DNA of 22,233 bases from positions 1 through 22,233 of the forward strand of contig CAVFRF010000067.1 of the NCBI GenBank assembly GCA_963624975.1. Direction: 5' to 3'. Below the pieces are notes generated by a model. The model had not been told where the DNA came from. It ran no database searches and saw only the letters and a list, made by a program, of their open reading frames with translations. The translations under genes and the position numbers were made by a program. Each line of letters begins with the position of its first letter. Positions within the stretch are counted from its first letter, which is position 1. Source of the DNA: CAVLCC01 sp963624975 (GTDB lineage: Bacteria > Actinomycetota > Coriobacteriia > Coriobacteriales > CADBOM01). This document shows, one piece after another, positions 1 to 7,840 of this stretch.

Positions 1-803
1 AAAGCCAGAGCGACAGGCAGCAGGATGCCTTCGAAGCCATAGCCAGCGGTAGCGGACAGAGCGAAGGTAGCCAGGATGGAGCCAACATAGCTCTCATACA
101 GGTCAGCACCCATGCCTGCAACATCGCCAACGTTATCGCCAACGTTATCAGCGATGGTAGCGGGGTTACGTGGGTCATCCTCGGGGATACCGGCCTCAAC
201 CTTACCAACCAGGTCAGCGCCCACGTCGGCAGCCTTGGTGTAGATGCCGCCGCCCACACGGGCGAACAGAGCCACCGAAGAGGCGCCCATGGCGAAGCCG
301 TTGATGATCTCGGGCTGCGGGGTGCCGCCGTTGAGCAGCACGAAGATGGCCCAGAGCGAAATGCCCATGAGGCCGAAGGATGCGACAACCAGACCCATCG
401 TGATGCCGGAGCGGAACGCGATCTTGAGCGCCGGGGAGATGCTCTCCATAGCGGCCCAAGCGGTCCTAGCATTGGCACGGGTGGCAACCGTCATGCCCAC
501 GTAGCCAGCTGCCACGGAAAGGACGGCGCCGGTGATGAACGCGAGGCCGGTGAACCAACCACGTGCGGGGAACTCGTCGGTTCCCAGGAAAATGCCGATG
601 AGTACTGCAACTACCAGTACGAAGATGATCAGAATCTTGTACTCGGAGAACAGGAAGGCCTTTGCGCCTTTCTGAATCTGACCCGAGATCTTCTGCATCT
701 TCTCGTTGCCAGGGTCCTGCTTGAGAACCCAGCTTCCGAAGTAGGCGGCGCATAGGATACCTATGAGCGCTGCCGCGGGAGCAATCCAAGCCAAAGCTGT
801 CAT
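1..803 (-). CDS. hppA: Membrane-integral ion-pumping pyrophosphatase (N-terminal part)
   Basis: The protein hydrolyses PPi and couples this to export of H+ and/or Na+ across the cytoplasmic membrane. The gene runs off the left edge, so only about 267 residues of a protein usually near 700 are seen. Visible are an N-terminal membrane helix, the SVAAGYVGM segment, the substrate-site motif DVGADLVGKVE, and the ADNVGDNVGD motif that binds Mg-PPi, followed by GMGADLYESYVG. The start at 803 is supported by a strong AGGAGAGG ribosome binding site six bases upstream. In the DLYES motif the glutamate is three residues after the aspartate, not seven as in plant-type enzymes. The residue that decides K+ dependence is outside the window. 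Codons ending in T (GCT, GTT, GAT) are more frequent than in the neighbours, which fits high expression. It is separated from ribF by 239 bases and is probably its own unit. Confidence 0.97.
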   Translation of the reverse strand, partial: MTALAWIAPAAALIGILCAAYFGSWVLKQDPGNEKMQKISGQIQKGAKAFLFSEYKILIIFVLVVAVLIGIFLGTDEFPARGWFTGLAFITGAVLSVAAGYVGMTVATRANARTAWAAMESISPALKIAFRSGITMGLVVASFGLMGISLWAIFVLLNGGTPQPEIINGFAMGASSVALFARVGGGIYTKAADVGADLVGKVEAGIPEDDPRNPATIADNVGDNVGDVAGMGADLYESYVGSILATFALSATAGYGFEGILLPVALA

Positions 804-852
804 GGATGCCTCTCCTCTCAAAGATCTAGTACGACTAACAATTTCGCTACAT

Positions 853-880
853 TTATTACACGGAATCTCCACGGTTCCAA
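853..880 (-). promoter_or_regulatory. Candidate hppA promoter
   Basis: TTGGAA (880-875) and TAATAA (858-853) are separated by 16 bases, about 50 bases upstream of the hppA start. The match to sigma-70 consensus is moderate. A perfect TTGACA also occurs at 971-966 but lacks a convincing -10 box. Either would fit hppA being transcribed apart from the upstream ribF operon. Confidence 0.25.
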
Positions 881-1042
881 ATACAGCGGTAGCTATTCTA
901 GTCCTGCCTTGAGCGGTGGGCGCCGTCTAAAACGGTTTACGAGTTCAATTTTTGGGTCTAAGGCATGTCAAGGGCGGTCGTGCAAGGCGAATCTAGAAGA
1001 TGCCACCCGCTGCCGTATGGACCAAACCCGCCGGTCGAGCGG

Positions 1043-2059
1043 CTAGTTTGCAAAGCAGATATGCGGAGTGGCTTCTTGCTCGGCGGCCATCTGCGTGTAC
1101 GAGGTAATCGCGGCCACAAGCTCGTCTACAGAGCCGAACTTCGTCATGGGGCGCAGGTATCGCTCGAAAGCCGCAACCACGTGCTCGCCGTATATGTAGC
1201 GGTCGAAGTCGATGAGATGCGCCTCGATGGTGGGCTGCATGTCGTCGCCGAAGGTCTTGGGAGCGCCAACCGATATGGAAGCTCGGAACCACTCTCCGTC
1301 TACCAGCACGTGACCCGCGTAAACGCCGCCGCCCGGGCTTGCGTATCTGGCTTCGGGCACCAGGTTGGCCGTCGGGAATCCAAGGGTGCGTCCCACGTGG
1401 CGGCCCTCCGTCACTGTGGCTCTCATGAAGAACGGGCGTCCGAGCAACCTTGCAGCTCCCTCGGCATCGCCCGATTCCACTAGGTCGCGGATTCGGGTCG
1501 AGGCCACGGGCAGGCCTTCTGCGCAGAGCAGATCTTCCGCCTCCACGAGGCACCCGTGCGACATCAGCTCGCGGCACAGAAGGTCCACGTCGCCCGACGC
1601 TCCCCTACCGAACCTGAAGTTGCTTCCAACGAACACGCCGGCAAGGTCCACGCCTGCGAGGAGCTTGTTCAGGAAATCGCCCGGCTGCACCGATGCCAGC
1701 TCTTCGTCGAAACGCTGCACCACCACGAAATCGCATCCAAGCCTCGCAAGCGCCGCGACCCTGTCGCGGTTAGACATGAGCTTTCTGGGACTTCTCGAAT
1801 CCAGCAGCTCTTCCGGATCGACGTCGAAGGTAACGACGGCAGAGTGCACGCCGCGCGAGCGGGCTAAGCGAATGCAGTCGGACACGAGCTTCGCATGCCC
1901 TAGATGCACCCCGTCGAACACTCCGATGGCGCAGGCCACGGGACCTAGAGACGGCATCCTATCCGATGCAATCACCAATCGGGACGCGTTTGCCCCCACG
2001 CCGCCGAACAGCGCGATATCGTTGGGATTCGTGCAGATGTCCGCCTCTTCTATGCCCAT
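1043..2059 (-). CDS. ribF: Bifunctional riboflavin kinase / FAD synthetase
   Basis: This cytoplasmic enzyme phosphorylates riboflavin to FMN and adenylates FMN to FAD. Its 338 residues are close to the usual family length. The N-terminal nucleotidyltransferase domain carries GVFDGVHLGH (46-55, the HxGH-type adenylylation motif), the GSNFRFG segment (145-151) and STRIR (187-191). The C-terminal riboflavin kinase domain carries GRTLGFPTAN (223-232) and GVYAG (245-249). It follows truB by five bases and is the last gene of the rimP-nusA-infB operon. The ATG at 2059 gives a normal N-terminus, although the nearest purine-rich ribosome binding site (GGAG) is rather distant, which suggests translational coupling to truB. 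No clear intrinsic terminator follows. Confidence 0.97.
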   Translation of the reverse strand: MGIEEADICTNPNDIALFGGVGANASRLVIASDRMPSLGPVACAIGVFDGVHLGHAKLVSDCIRLARSRGVHSAVVTFDVDPEELLDSRSPRKLMSNRDRVAALARLGCDFVVVQRFDEELASVQPGDFLNKLLAGVDLAGVFVGSNFRFGRGASGDVDLLCRELMSHGCLVEAEDLLCAEGLPVASTRIRDLVESGDAEGAARLLGRPFFMRATVTEGRHVGRTLGFPTANLVPEARYASPGGGVYAGHVLVDGEWFRASISVGAPKTFGDDMQPTIEAHLIDFDRYIYGEHVVAAFERYLRPMTKFGSVDELVAAITSYTQMAAEQEATPHICFAN

Positions 2060-2064
2060 TTACG

Positions 2065-3300
2065 CTACTCAACTCCAATCGCTCCGCCGGGAATTACCAG
2101 CTTGCTCTTATAGCGGATTGCCTGTGTTTTAGCTGAAGACCCGCTGGGGTGCGCGGTCGGGGTATATCGTAACGGCTCAGGTTGGCCTTCGGCCAAAAGT
2201 CGCCGTTCCGACACACCCCGACCGTGCACCCGGCGACTCGTCTCTTGCTCGGCGCGGGCGCTGCGCTGTGCTTCATCAGCTCGTTCTGCCTCATATACTG
2301 CCAGCATGCGGCCGCTTGACACCATACAAATCTGCGCAGGTATGCCGACCGGGTCGTTCTCGCCAAAACTCTCGATCTGGTTCAGCGTCACCTTCAATGG
2401 AGCGCCGTTGCCGATCCTGGCTATCTCCTCTTCGGTGCATTCGTGTTTGGAAAGGCCCAGTACCTTGCAGGGGTCCAGGCTCATCGATTGCAGATAGTCG
2501 GGGTCGCCCAGCTTCTCCACGTCGTCGAACGGCACCGCGTCGGCAACGCCGATGCTTCCAAGCGACAGGCGCCGCAGACGCGACAGGAACGCGCCGCAGC
2601 CCACCTCTCGGCCGATGTCGCGGGCGAGCGCCCTTATATAGGTGCCCTTGGATACGTCGAACCTCACGTCCCACCAGGGGAGGCCGGACATGCGCTCGTC
2701 CGAGAACCCCACGTCCAGCCCGCCGTGCGAGCATTCGCCGCTCCATACCGAGGCGGAATGCGAGCCGTCAAGCTCCGAAGCATCCCCCGATCCGCAATGC
2801 AGCAGCTCGGCTGCTCTCACCACGACCTCCGTCGCGGCCAGCTCGACCTCGGTGCCCTCCCGGGCTAGCTCGTAGGCCTTCTTGCCCGCAATCTTCTTCG
2901 CACTGTAGGCCGGGGGCATCTGCATCTGGGTGCCTAGGAACCCATCGAGCACGCTGCGGGCAAATTCGGGGTCGGCAAGCCTGCACAGGTCGTCCGTGCT
3001 CAGCTCCGCCAAGCCATCGCCGGCAATCTCGCCCGAAAGGTCGTCCGTTTGGGTTGAGCAGCCGAATGCAATCCTGGCGGCGTATTCCTTGAAATCGTCC
3101 ATCACGAAGTTGGAGAGCCTCGTGGCGGGGCCTATTCCAACGATGAGCAGCCCCGTCGCGAAGGGGTCGAGCGTGCCAGCATGTCCCACGCGCCTCTCGC
3201 CCGTGGCCCGGCGAACCGCCGACACCACGTCGTGCGACGAGCACCCGGCGGGCTTGTCCACCGCTACCAGCGCGCAGATTCCGGTCTGGCCGCGCTTCAA
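2065..3300 (-). CDS. truB: tRNA pseudouridine-55 synthase, with internal and C-terminal insertions
   Basis: The enzyme isomerises U55 in the T-loop of tRNA to pseudouridine. The catalytic motif GHAGTLDP places the nucleophile at Asp45, and KGTYIRALARDIG is the second signature. At 411 residues it is about 100 longer than usual. One insertion of roughly 35-40 residues (about 168-208, rich in Ser/Gly) sits just before the KGTYIR strand. A second unusual stretch lies near the C-terminus (about 335-392), after the expected SSGRMLAVYE strand and before IRYKSKLVIPGGAIG, which looks like the original last strand. This second stretch contains an 85-bp palindrome. The start is a TTG directly abutting the nrnA stop codon, with GGGAG just upstream, so translation is probably coupled. 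Identification is certain; the origin of the extra segments is inference. Confidence 0.97.
   Translation of the reverse strand: MKRGQTGICALVAVDKPAGCSSHDVVSAVRRATGERRVGHAGTLDPFATGLLIVGIGPATRLSNFVMDDFKEYAARIAFGCSTQTDDLSGEIAGDGLAELSTDDLCRLADPEFARSVLDGFLGTQMQMPPAYSAKKIAGKKAYELAREGTEVELAATEVVVRAAELLHCGSGDASELDGSHSASVWSGECSHGGLDVGFSDERMSGLPWWDVRFDVSKGTYIRALARDIGREVGCGAFLSRLRRLSLGSIGVADAVPFDDVEKLGDPDYLQSMSLDPCKVLGLSKHECTEEEIARIGNGAPLKVTLNQIESFGENDPVGIPAQICMVSSGRMLAVYEAERADEAQRSARAEQETSRRVHGRGVSERRLLAEGQPEPLRYTPTAHPSGSSAKTQAIRYKSKLVIPGGAIGVE
2147..2231 (-). repeat. 85-bp imperfect palindrome inside truB
   Basis: All complementary segments share one axis (paired positions sum to 4378). The outer arms 2147-2163 and 2215-2231 match in 16 of 17 positions. 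Then come four pairs within 2164-2170/2208-2214, a perfect six-base stem 2171-2176/2202-2207, a 5x5 internal loop, and a perfect six-base stem 2182-2187/2191-2196 closing a three-base loop. That is 32 Watson-Crick pairs out of 41 opposed positions; two more opposed pairs are U-G wobbles in the truB transcript. It is open in the truB frame and encodes about residues 357-385. It could be an in-frame palindromic mobile element or an mRNA structure acting on truB-ribF; the sequence alone does not decide. Confidence 0.85.
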
Positions 3301-4317
3301 CTACAGGCTCCCGCCTGCGGCATCCAGCTCGTCCAGCTCGCTCTCGATCTGCTCGAGCTGCGCGACCATCCAGCCGATCTTCTCGCTCATCTCGCCCTCG
3401 ATGGTAAATCCGGCCGCCGCCCTGTGACCGCCACCGCCGTAGCGGCGGGCGATCTGCGACACGTCGAGGTTGCGCTTGGCACGTATGCTGCAACGCATTC
3501 CGTCGGAGCGCTGCCTCATGAGCAGCGCGGCATCGATGCCCTCCACCGACCTCACCACGTCCACGAGGCCCTCGGCATCCTGATACGACACCCCAAGCTC
3601 CTCGTTGTCGCGGTCCGACACCCAGCTGTAGGCGAAGCGGCCCGACGGCGTGGTGCCGATGCGCGAGACCACGCGGCTCTCGAGCTTGAGCACGCCCATC
3701 GGCACGTTCATGAACAGCTCGGTGGCCGCAAGCGACGTATCGGCGCCGCTATCCACCATCTCGGATGCGGCCTCGAAGGCCCTGGGGTTAGTGTTCTGGA
3801 AGGAGAACCTGCCGGTATCGGTAAGAAGCCCGGTGTAGCAAGCCATAGCCACGAAGGCATCGGGCTGCCCCACGATGGCCTTTGCAAGCTCCCATACCAA
3901 CATGGATGCCGATGCCGAGTCGGGATCCACGTGCGACATGTCGGCGGGAATGCCCTCGCCAGGATGGTGGTCGATCGACACGCTCTTGGCGCATCGCTGC
4001 AGCAGGGCCTCTGCCTCGCCCATGCGCTCGGCGTTGGCCGTATCCACCTGAATCAGCACGTCGGGCGTATCGGTGTAGTCGGATGCCCGCATGAGGTCGG
4101 CGTACCCTTGCAGGTAGGCGAACTTGCGCGGAGCCGTCGAGCCGTCGGCCATGAGCGGGGTCACGGTCTTTCCCGCCTGGCGCAGGGCCGCGGTCATGCC
4201 CAGCACGGAACCTATGCAGTCGCCGTCGGGGTTGATGTGCCCGCACACGGCGAACGTCGTAGCGTCCTCGATGAACTCCGCGATCTCCGCGAAGCTGGAA
4301 TGGCCTGAACCGTCCAA
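3301..4317 (-). CDS. nrnA: DHH/DHHA1 phosphoesterase (nanoRNase / pAp phosphatase)
   Basis: NrnA-type enzymes degrade 2-5 nt RNA and, in many species, dephosphorylate 3'-phosphoadenosine-5'-phosphate. The 338 residues match the family. The DHH domain shows HINPDGD (28-33, metal binding) and SIDHH (114-118), and the DHHA1 domain shows GGGGHRAAAGF (294-304), which binds substrate. The start is inferred as TTG at 4317, two bases after the rbfA stop, with a good AGGAGG-like site inside the rbfA end. No ATG upstream of the conserved DHH core is available. It ends exactly where truB begins. Position between rbfA and truB is conserved in many Gram-positive bacteria. Confidence 0.95.
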   Translation of the reverse strand: MDGSGHSSFAEIAEFIEDATTFAVCGHINPDGDCIGSVLGMTAALRQAGKTVTPLMADGSTAPRKFAYLQGYADLMRASDYTDTPDVLIQVDTANAERMGEAEALLQRCAKSVSIDHHPGEGIPADMSHVDPDSASASMLVWELAKAIVGQPDAFVAMACYTGLLTDTGRFSFQNTNPRAFEAASEMVDSGADTSLAATELFMNVPMGVLKLESRVVSRIGTTPSGRFAYSWVSDRDNEELGVSYQDAEGLVDVVRSVEGIDAALLMRQRSDGMRCSIRAKRNLDVSQIARRYGGGGHRAAAGFTIEGEMSEKIGWMVAQLEQIESELDELDAAGGSL

Positions 4318-4319
4318 GC

Positions 4320-4742
4320 TTATTCGCCCTCCTCGGGTCGGTGGGTATCGCCTTCATCGCCATCTTCTATGGCGTAGCCAAACTCGTCCTTGGCGATGCC
4401 CATGGTGGAAGGCACGTTGAGCAGCGCCTTCTCGATCTTCTCGGCCTCGTCGATCGTGTCGTCGATCATGAAGCGCAGCTCGGGGCTCACGCGCCACCCC
4501 AGGCTGCGCCCCAGAAGCGACCTTATGCGCCCCTTGGCCGACTCCAGCCCGGCCGATACCTCGTCGTACCTGTCGGCTGCAGCCGATATGTACACGTTGC
4601 ACACCGAGCGGTCCTTCGAAACCCTCACGTCGGTGACGGTGATGAGGTCGAGGCGCGGGTCGCTCACCTCGGTCATCAGAATCGTGGCCACCTTGTCGCG
4701 CACGATCTGGTTGTGTTTTCTAGACGATGAGGTCTGCTTCAT
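4320..4742 (-). CDS. rbfA: Ribosome-binding factor A
   Basis: RbfA is a single KH-fold protein that binds immature 30S subunits and helps process and fold the 5' end of 16S rRNA, especially during cold shock. The 140 residues include the typical start (RDKVATILMTEVSDPRL, residues 15-31), the central VSKDRSVCNVYIS strand and the RVSPELRFMIDDTIDEAEKIE helix region. The C-terminus has an acidic tail of about 25 residues (EDGDEGD). ATG at 4742 follows the infB stop by six bases, and its ribosome binding site GGGAGGG overlaps the last infB codons, so the pair is probably coupled. Confidence 0.96.
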   Translation of the reverse strand: MKQTSSSRKHNQIVRDKVATILMTEVSDPRLDLITVTDVRVSKDRSVCNVYISAAADRYDEVSAGLESAKGRIRSLLGRSLGWRVSPELRFMIDDTIDEAEKIEKALLNVPSTMGIAKDEFGYAIEDGDEGDTHRPEEGE

Positions 4743-4748
4743 GGCGGG

Positions 4749-7496
4749 CTATCCCTCCCTGGCCACTTCGTCGAGGCGGTAGCTCTCCAGCACGTCGCCC
4801 ACATGCACGTCCTGGAAGTCCACGATGCCGATGCCGCACTCGTAGCCGGCCTTCACGCTCTTCACGTCGTCCTTGAACCTACGCAGCGATGCGATCTCGC
4901 CCTCGAGGATGATCGTGCCGTCGCGCACGACGCGGATCTTGTCGTCGGAGGCCACCTCGCCCTCGGACACCATGCAGCCGGCGATTACGCCGACCTTGGG
5001 CACCTTGAACGTCTCGCGCACCTCGATCGTGGCGGTCTCGACCTCCACGATATCGGGCTTGAGCAGGCCCACGCGAGCCGCGTTGATGTCCTCGATGGCC
5101 TTGTAGATGATCCTGTAGGTGCGGATGTCGACCTTCTCCTTGGCCGCGAGCTGCTTGGCCTTGGTCTGCGGGCGCACGCCGAAGCCGATGATGATGGCGT
5201 CGGACGCTGCAGCCAGCGTAACGTCGGTCTCGGTCACGCCGCCCACGGCAGCGTGAATCACGTTGATGTGCACCTCGCTCTGGTCCATCTTGTCGAAGGC
5301 GTCCTTCAGAGCCTCGATCGAGCCCTGCGTGTCGGCCTTCACCACGAGGTTGAGCTCTGCGATCTTGCCCTCCTCGATCCTGTTGAAGAAGTCGTCGAGG
5401 GTCACGGGCACCTTGGAGACCTGCTCCTTCAAGCGCTCGCGCAGCGCCCTGTCCTCTGCAAGGTTGCGGGCATCGCGCTCGTCCTCGAACACGCGGAACT
5501 CGTCGCCTGCGGCGGGCACGCTGTTGAGGCCCAGGATCTCCACCGGGTCGGCCGGCTTGGCCTCGTCCACATGCTCGCCCTTGGGGTTGATAAGCGCCCT
5601 CACGCGACCGTACGACGTGCCGGCCACCAGCGTGTCGCCCACATGCAGCGTGCCGCGCTGGATGAGCACGGTGGCCACCGAGCCGCGGCCCTTGTCGAGG
5701 TTGGCCTCGATCACGAAGCCAGATGCCAGAGCGTTGGGGTTGGCCTTGAGCTCCAACACGTCGGCCTGCAGGATGATGGTTTCCAGCAGCTCCTCGATGT
5801 TGATGTTCTTCTTGGCCGAAACCTCCACGAACATGTTGTCGCCGCCCCACTCCTCGGGGATGATGGAGTACTCGGTCAGCTCCTGCTTGACCTTGTCGGG
5901 GTTGGCGCCGGGCTTGTCGATCTTGTTCACCGCCACCACGATGGGCACGCCGGCGGCCTTGGCGTGGTTGATGGCCTCGACCGTCTGCGGCATCACGCCG
6001 TCGTCGGCGGCCACTACCAGCACGACCACGTCGGTGACCTTGGCGCCACGGGCGCGCATCGCGGTAAAGGCCTCATGACCCGGGGTGTCGATGAAGGTGA
6101 TCTGCTTGCCGTTGATGTTGACCACCGAGGCGCCGATGGCCTGCGTGATGCCGCCGGCCTCCTTCTCGGCCACGCCAGTGTTGCGGATAGCGTCGAGCAG
6201 CGACGTCTTGCCGTGGTCGACGTGGCCCATCACGGTAACCACGGGAGGCCTGGGCAGCAGGTCTTCCTCGGAGTCGTTGATGGCGATCTCGTACTCTTCC
6301 TCGGGCGAGATGATCCTGACCTTGCGGCCGAGGTCGTCTGCGATCAGGTCGATCAGGTCGTCGCTCATGGTCTGCGTCACGGTGAGCGGGGTGCCCAGCA
6401 AGAAGAGCTTCTTGATGATCTCCGAGCTGTTCACGCCAAGCGCGTCGGAAACCTCGGCCACGGTGGCTCCGGTGGTGATCTGCACCACCGACTTGTCGAG
6501 CACCAGCGAGGGGTCGATGCCCTTCTCGATGGCCTCCTTCTCCAGCCTCTTCTTCTCCTGGGCCTCGCGCTTCTCCTTGCGCTTCTTGCGCCTGCCCTGG
6601 CCCTCGTTCTGGGTGGCCTCGGCGATGGCGGCGCGTGCCTCCTCTATGATCTTCTCGTGCTGGATGCGCTCGGCCTTGTCGGCCATCTTGCTGTAGCGGT
6701 CGCCCTCTGCGGGAGACTCCACCTGCGCGTCCACGTAGTCGTTGTGCTTGCGCTTGCCGCCCTTCGAGCGTGCGGGGGCCTCGGCCATCTCCGACGCGGG
6801 AGCCTGGCCCTTCTTGCCCTGCTTCTTGTCCTGCCTGGTCCTGTCGCCGCCCTTCTTGGACTCCGACTTCTGGTGAGCCGCGTGCTCCTTCTCGTCTGCG
6901 AGCCTCTTGGACTCCGACTCGATCTGCGACAGCAGGCTGCTTACCTTGGCATCCCTGGTAACGCGCAGCACCTTCTTGGGAGGAGCCGCCTTCTTCTCAG
7001 CCTCGCGCTTGGCCTTCTCGGCCTCGCGTGCCGCAAGCTCCGCATCGCGGGCGGCCTTGTCCTTTTCGCGCTGGATGCGCTCGGCCTCCGCAGCCTTCTT
7101 GGCAGCTTCCTCGGCGGCCTGCTTCTCGGCCTCCGCCTTCTTCCTAGCGGCCTCCTCGGCTGCTTTCTTCTCAGCGGCAGCAGCCTCTGCGGCCGCCTTC
7201 TCGGCGGCTTCTGCAGCCTCGGCCTTCGCCTTGGCATCGGCTTCGGCCTTGGCTTCGGCCTCGGCCTTCGCGGCGGCATCCGCTTCGGCCTGGGCCTTCT
7301 GCTCCTCCGCAGCCTTGGCGGCCTTCCTGGCCTCCATCTCGGGACCCAGGTTCTTGCGGATCTTGTCCACATAGGCGTCCACAAGCGTAGAGGCATGGCT
7401 CTTCGCGGGAATGTTCATTTCCTTGAGCTTCTCCAGCATCTCCTTGCTGGAAATGTCGAACTCCCTTGCAAGCTCGAAAACACGCATTCTTGCCAT
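4749..7496 (-). CDS. infB: Translation initiation factor IF-2
   Basis: IF-2 is the GTPase that positions initiator fMet-tRNA on the 30S subunit and promotes subunit joining. The protein has 915 residues. An IF2-N module at 1-50 (MRVFELAREFDISSKE) is followed by a very long Ala/Lys/Glu-rich charged helical linker (about 54-205) and a second basic linker. A second IF2-N-like module follows at about 345-395. The G domain has GHVDHGKT (424-431), DTPGH (470-474), NKID (524-527) and SAK; the beta-barrel and C1/C2 domains follow. ATG at 7496 directly abuts the ylxR stop codon, with GAAGGGG upstream; a second ATG four codons in is possible. It sits in the nusA-infB operon as in most bacteria. Confidence 0.98.
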   Translation of the reverse strand: MARMRVFELAREFDISSKEMLEKLKEMNIPAKSHASTLVDAYVDKIRKNLGPEMEARKAAKAAEEQKAQAEADAAAKAEAEAKAEADAKAKAEAAEAAEKAAAEAAAAEKKAAEEAARKKAEAEKQAAEEAAKKAAEAERIQREKDKAARDAELAAREAEKAKREAEKKAAPPKKVLRVTRDAKVSSLLSQIESESKRLADEKEHAAHQKSESKKGGDRTRQDKKQGKKGQAPASEMAEAPARSKGGKRKHNDYVDAQVESPAEGDRYSKMADKAERIQHEKIIEEARAAIAEATQNEGQGRRKKRKEKREAQEKKRLEKEAIEKGIDPSLVLDKSVVQITTGATVAEVSDALGVNSSEIIKKLFLLGTPLTVTQTMSDDLIDLIADDLGRKVRIISPEEEYEIAINDSEEDLLPRPPVVTVMGHVDHGKTSLLDAIRNTGVAEKEAGGITQAIGASVVNINGKQITFIDTPGHEAFTAMRARGAKVTDVVVLVVAADDGVMPQTVEAINHAKAAGVPIVVAVNKIDKPGANPDKVKQELTEYSIIPEEWGGDNMFVEVSAKKNINIEELLETIILQADVLELKANPNALASGFVIEANLDKGRGSVATVLIQRGTLHVGDTLVAGTSYGRVRALINPKGEHVDEAKPADPVEILGLNSVPAAGDEFRVFEDERDARNLAEDRALRERLKEQVSKVPVTLDDFFNRIEEGKIAELNLVVKADTQGSIEALKDAFDKMDQSEVHINVIHAAVGGVTETDVTLAAASDAIIIGFGVRPQTKAKQLAAKEKVDIRTYRIIYKAIEDINAARVGLLKPDIVEVETATIEVRETFKVPKVGVIAGCMVSEGEVASDDKIRVVRDGTIILEGEIASLRRFKDDVKSVKAGYECGIGIVDFQDVHVGDVLESYRLDEVAREG

Positions 7497-7808
7497 CTAT
7501 CTATCAGCCCCTTCTCCGGACGTCTTCCTTGCCAGCATTGCGGCGAAGTCGCGTTCCAGCCTGTCGTAATCGTCCTCGTCTAGCGAAATCCTCAGCGCCC
7601 GCTCGATCTTGTGCTGTTTGCGGGCCTTGGCAAAGCACGCCTCGCTCAGGCAAACGTAGGCGCCGCGCCCCGGCTCCCTGCCCGTGCCGTCGAGCAGCAC
7701 CTGGCCGTCGGGCGTGCGCACGAGCCGCGCCAGCAGCTCCTTGCCGCCCTTCTTGCCGCATGTGCAGCACATGCGGACCGGAACCTTCTTCGTCTTCGCC
7801 ACCGTCAA
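7497..7808 (-). CDS. ylxR: YlxR family RNA-binding protein (RnpM)
   Basis: This small basic protein belongs to the YlxR family, encoded between nusA and infB in Gram-positive bacteria and reported to bind the RNase P RNA (hence RnpM). The 103 residues contain the family pattern VRMCCTCG near the N-terminus and GREPGRGAYVC in the middle (the conserved GRGAY), followed by a Lys/Arg-rich helix. The start is uncertain: TTG at 7808, or GTG at 7802, which has the better spacing from a GAAGG ribosome binding site. It lies 32 bases after nusA and ends immediately before the infB ATG. Confidence 0.93.
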   Translation of the reverse strand: MTVAKTKKVPVRMCCTCGKKGGKELLARLVRTPDGQVLLDGTGREPGRGAYVCLSEACFAKARKQHKIERALRISLDEDDYDRLERDFAAMLARKTSGEGADR

Positions 7809-7840
7809 CCTTCAGACCTCGCCTTCGCCTGCAAACCGGC

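Noticed and set aside
121..160. Tandem-looking DNA repeat of about 12 bases in hppA.
   Set aside because: It encodes the canonical ADNVGDNVGD motif of membrane pyrophosphatases, so the repetition is functional protein sequence.
4803..7583. A 926-codon open frame on the plus strand opposite infB, and a 1016-codon one at 7466-10516.
   Set aside because: They run antisense to infB, ylxR, nusA, rimP and DUF177 genes, cross several gene borders, and have Leu/His/Arg-rich composition expected from the complement of GC-rich codons. No family pattern or ribosome binding site supports them.
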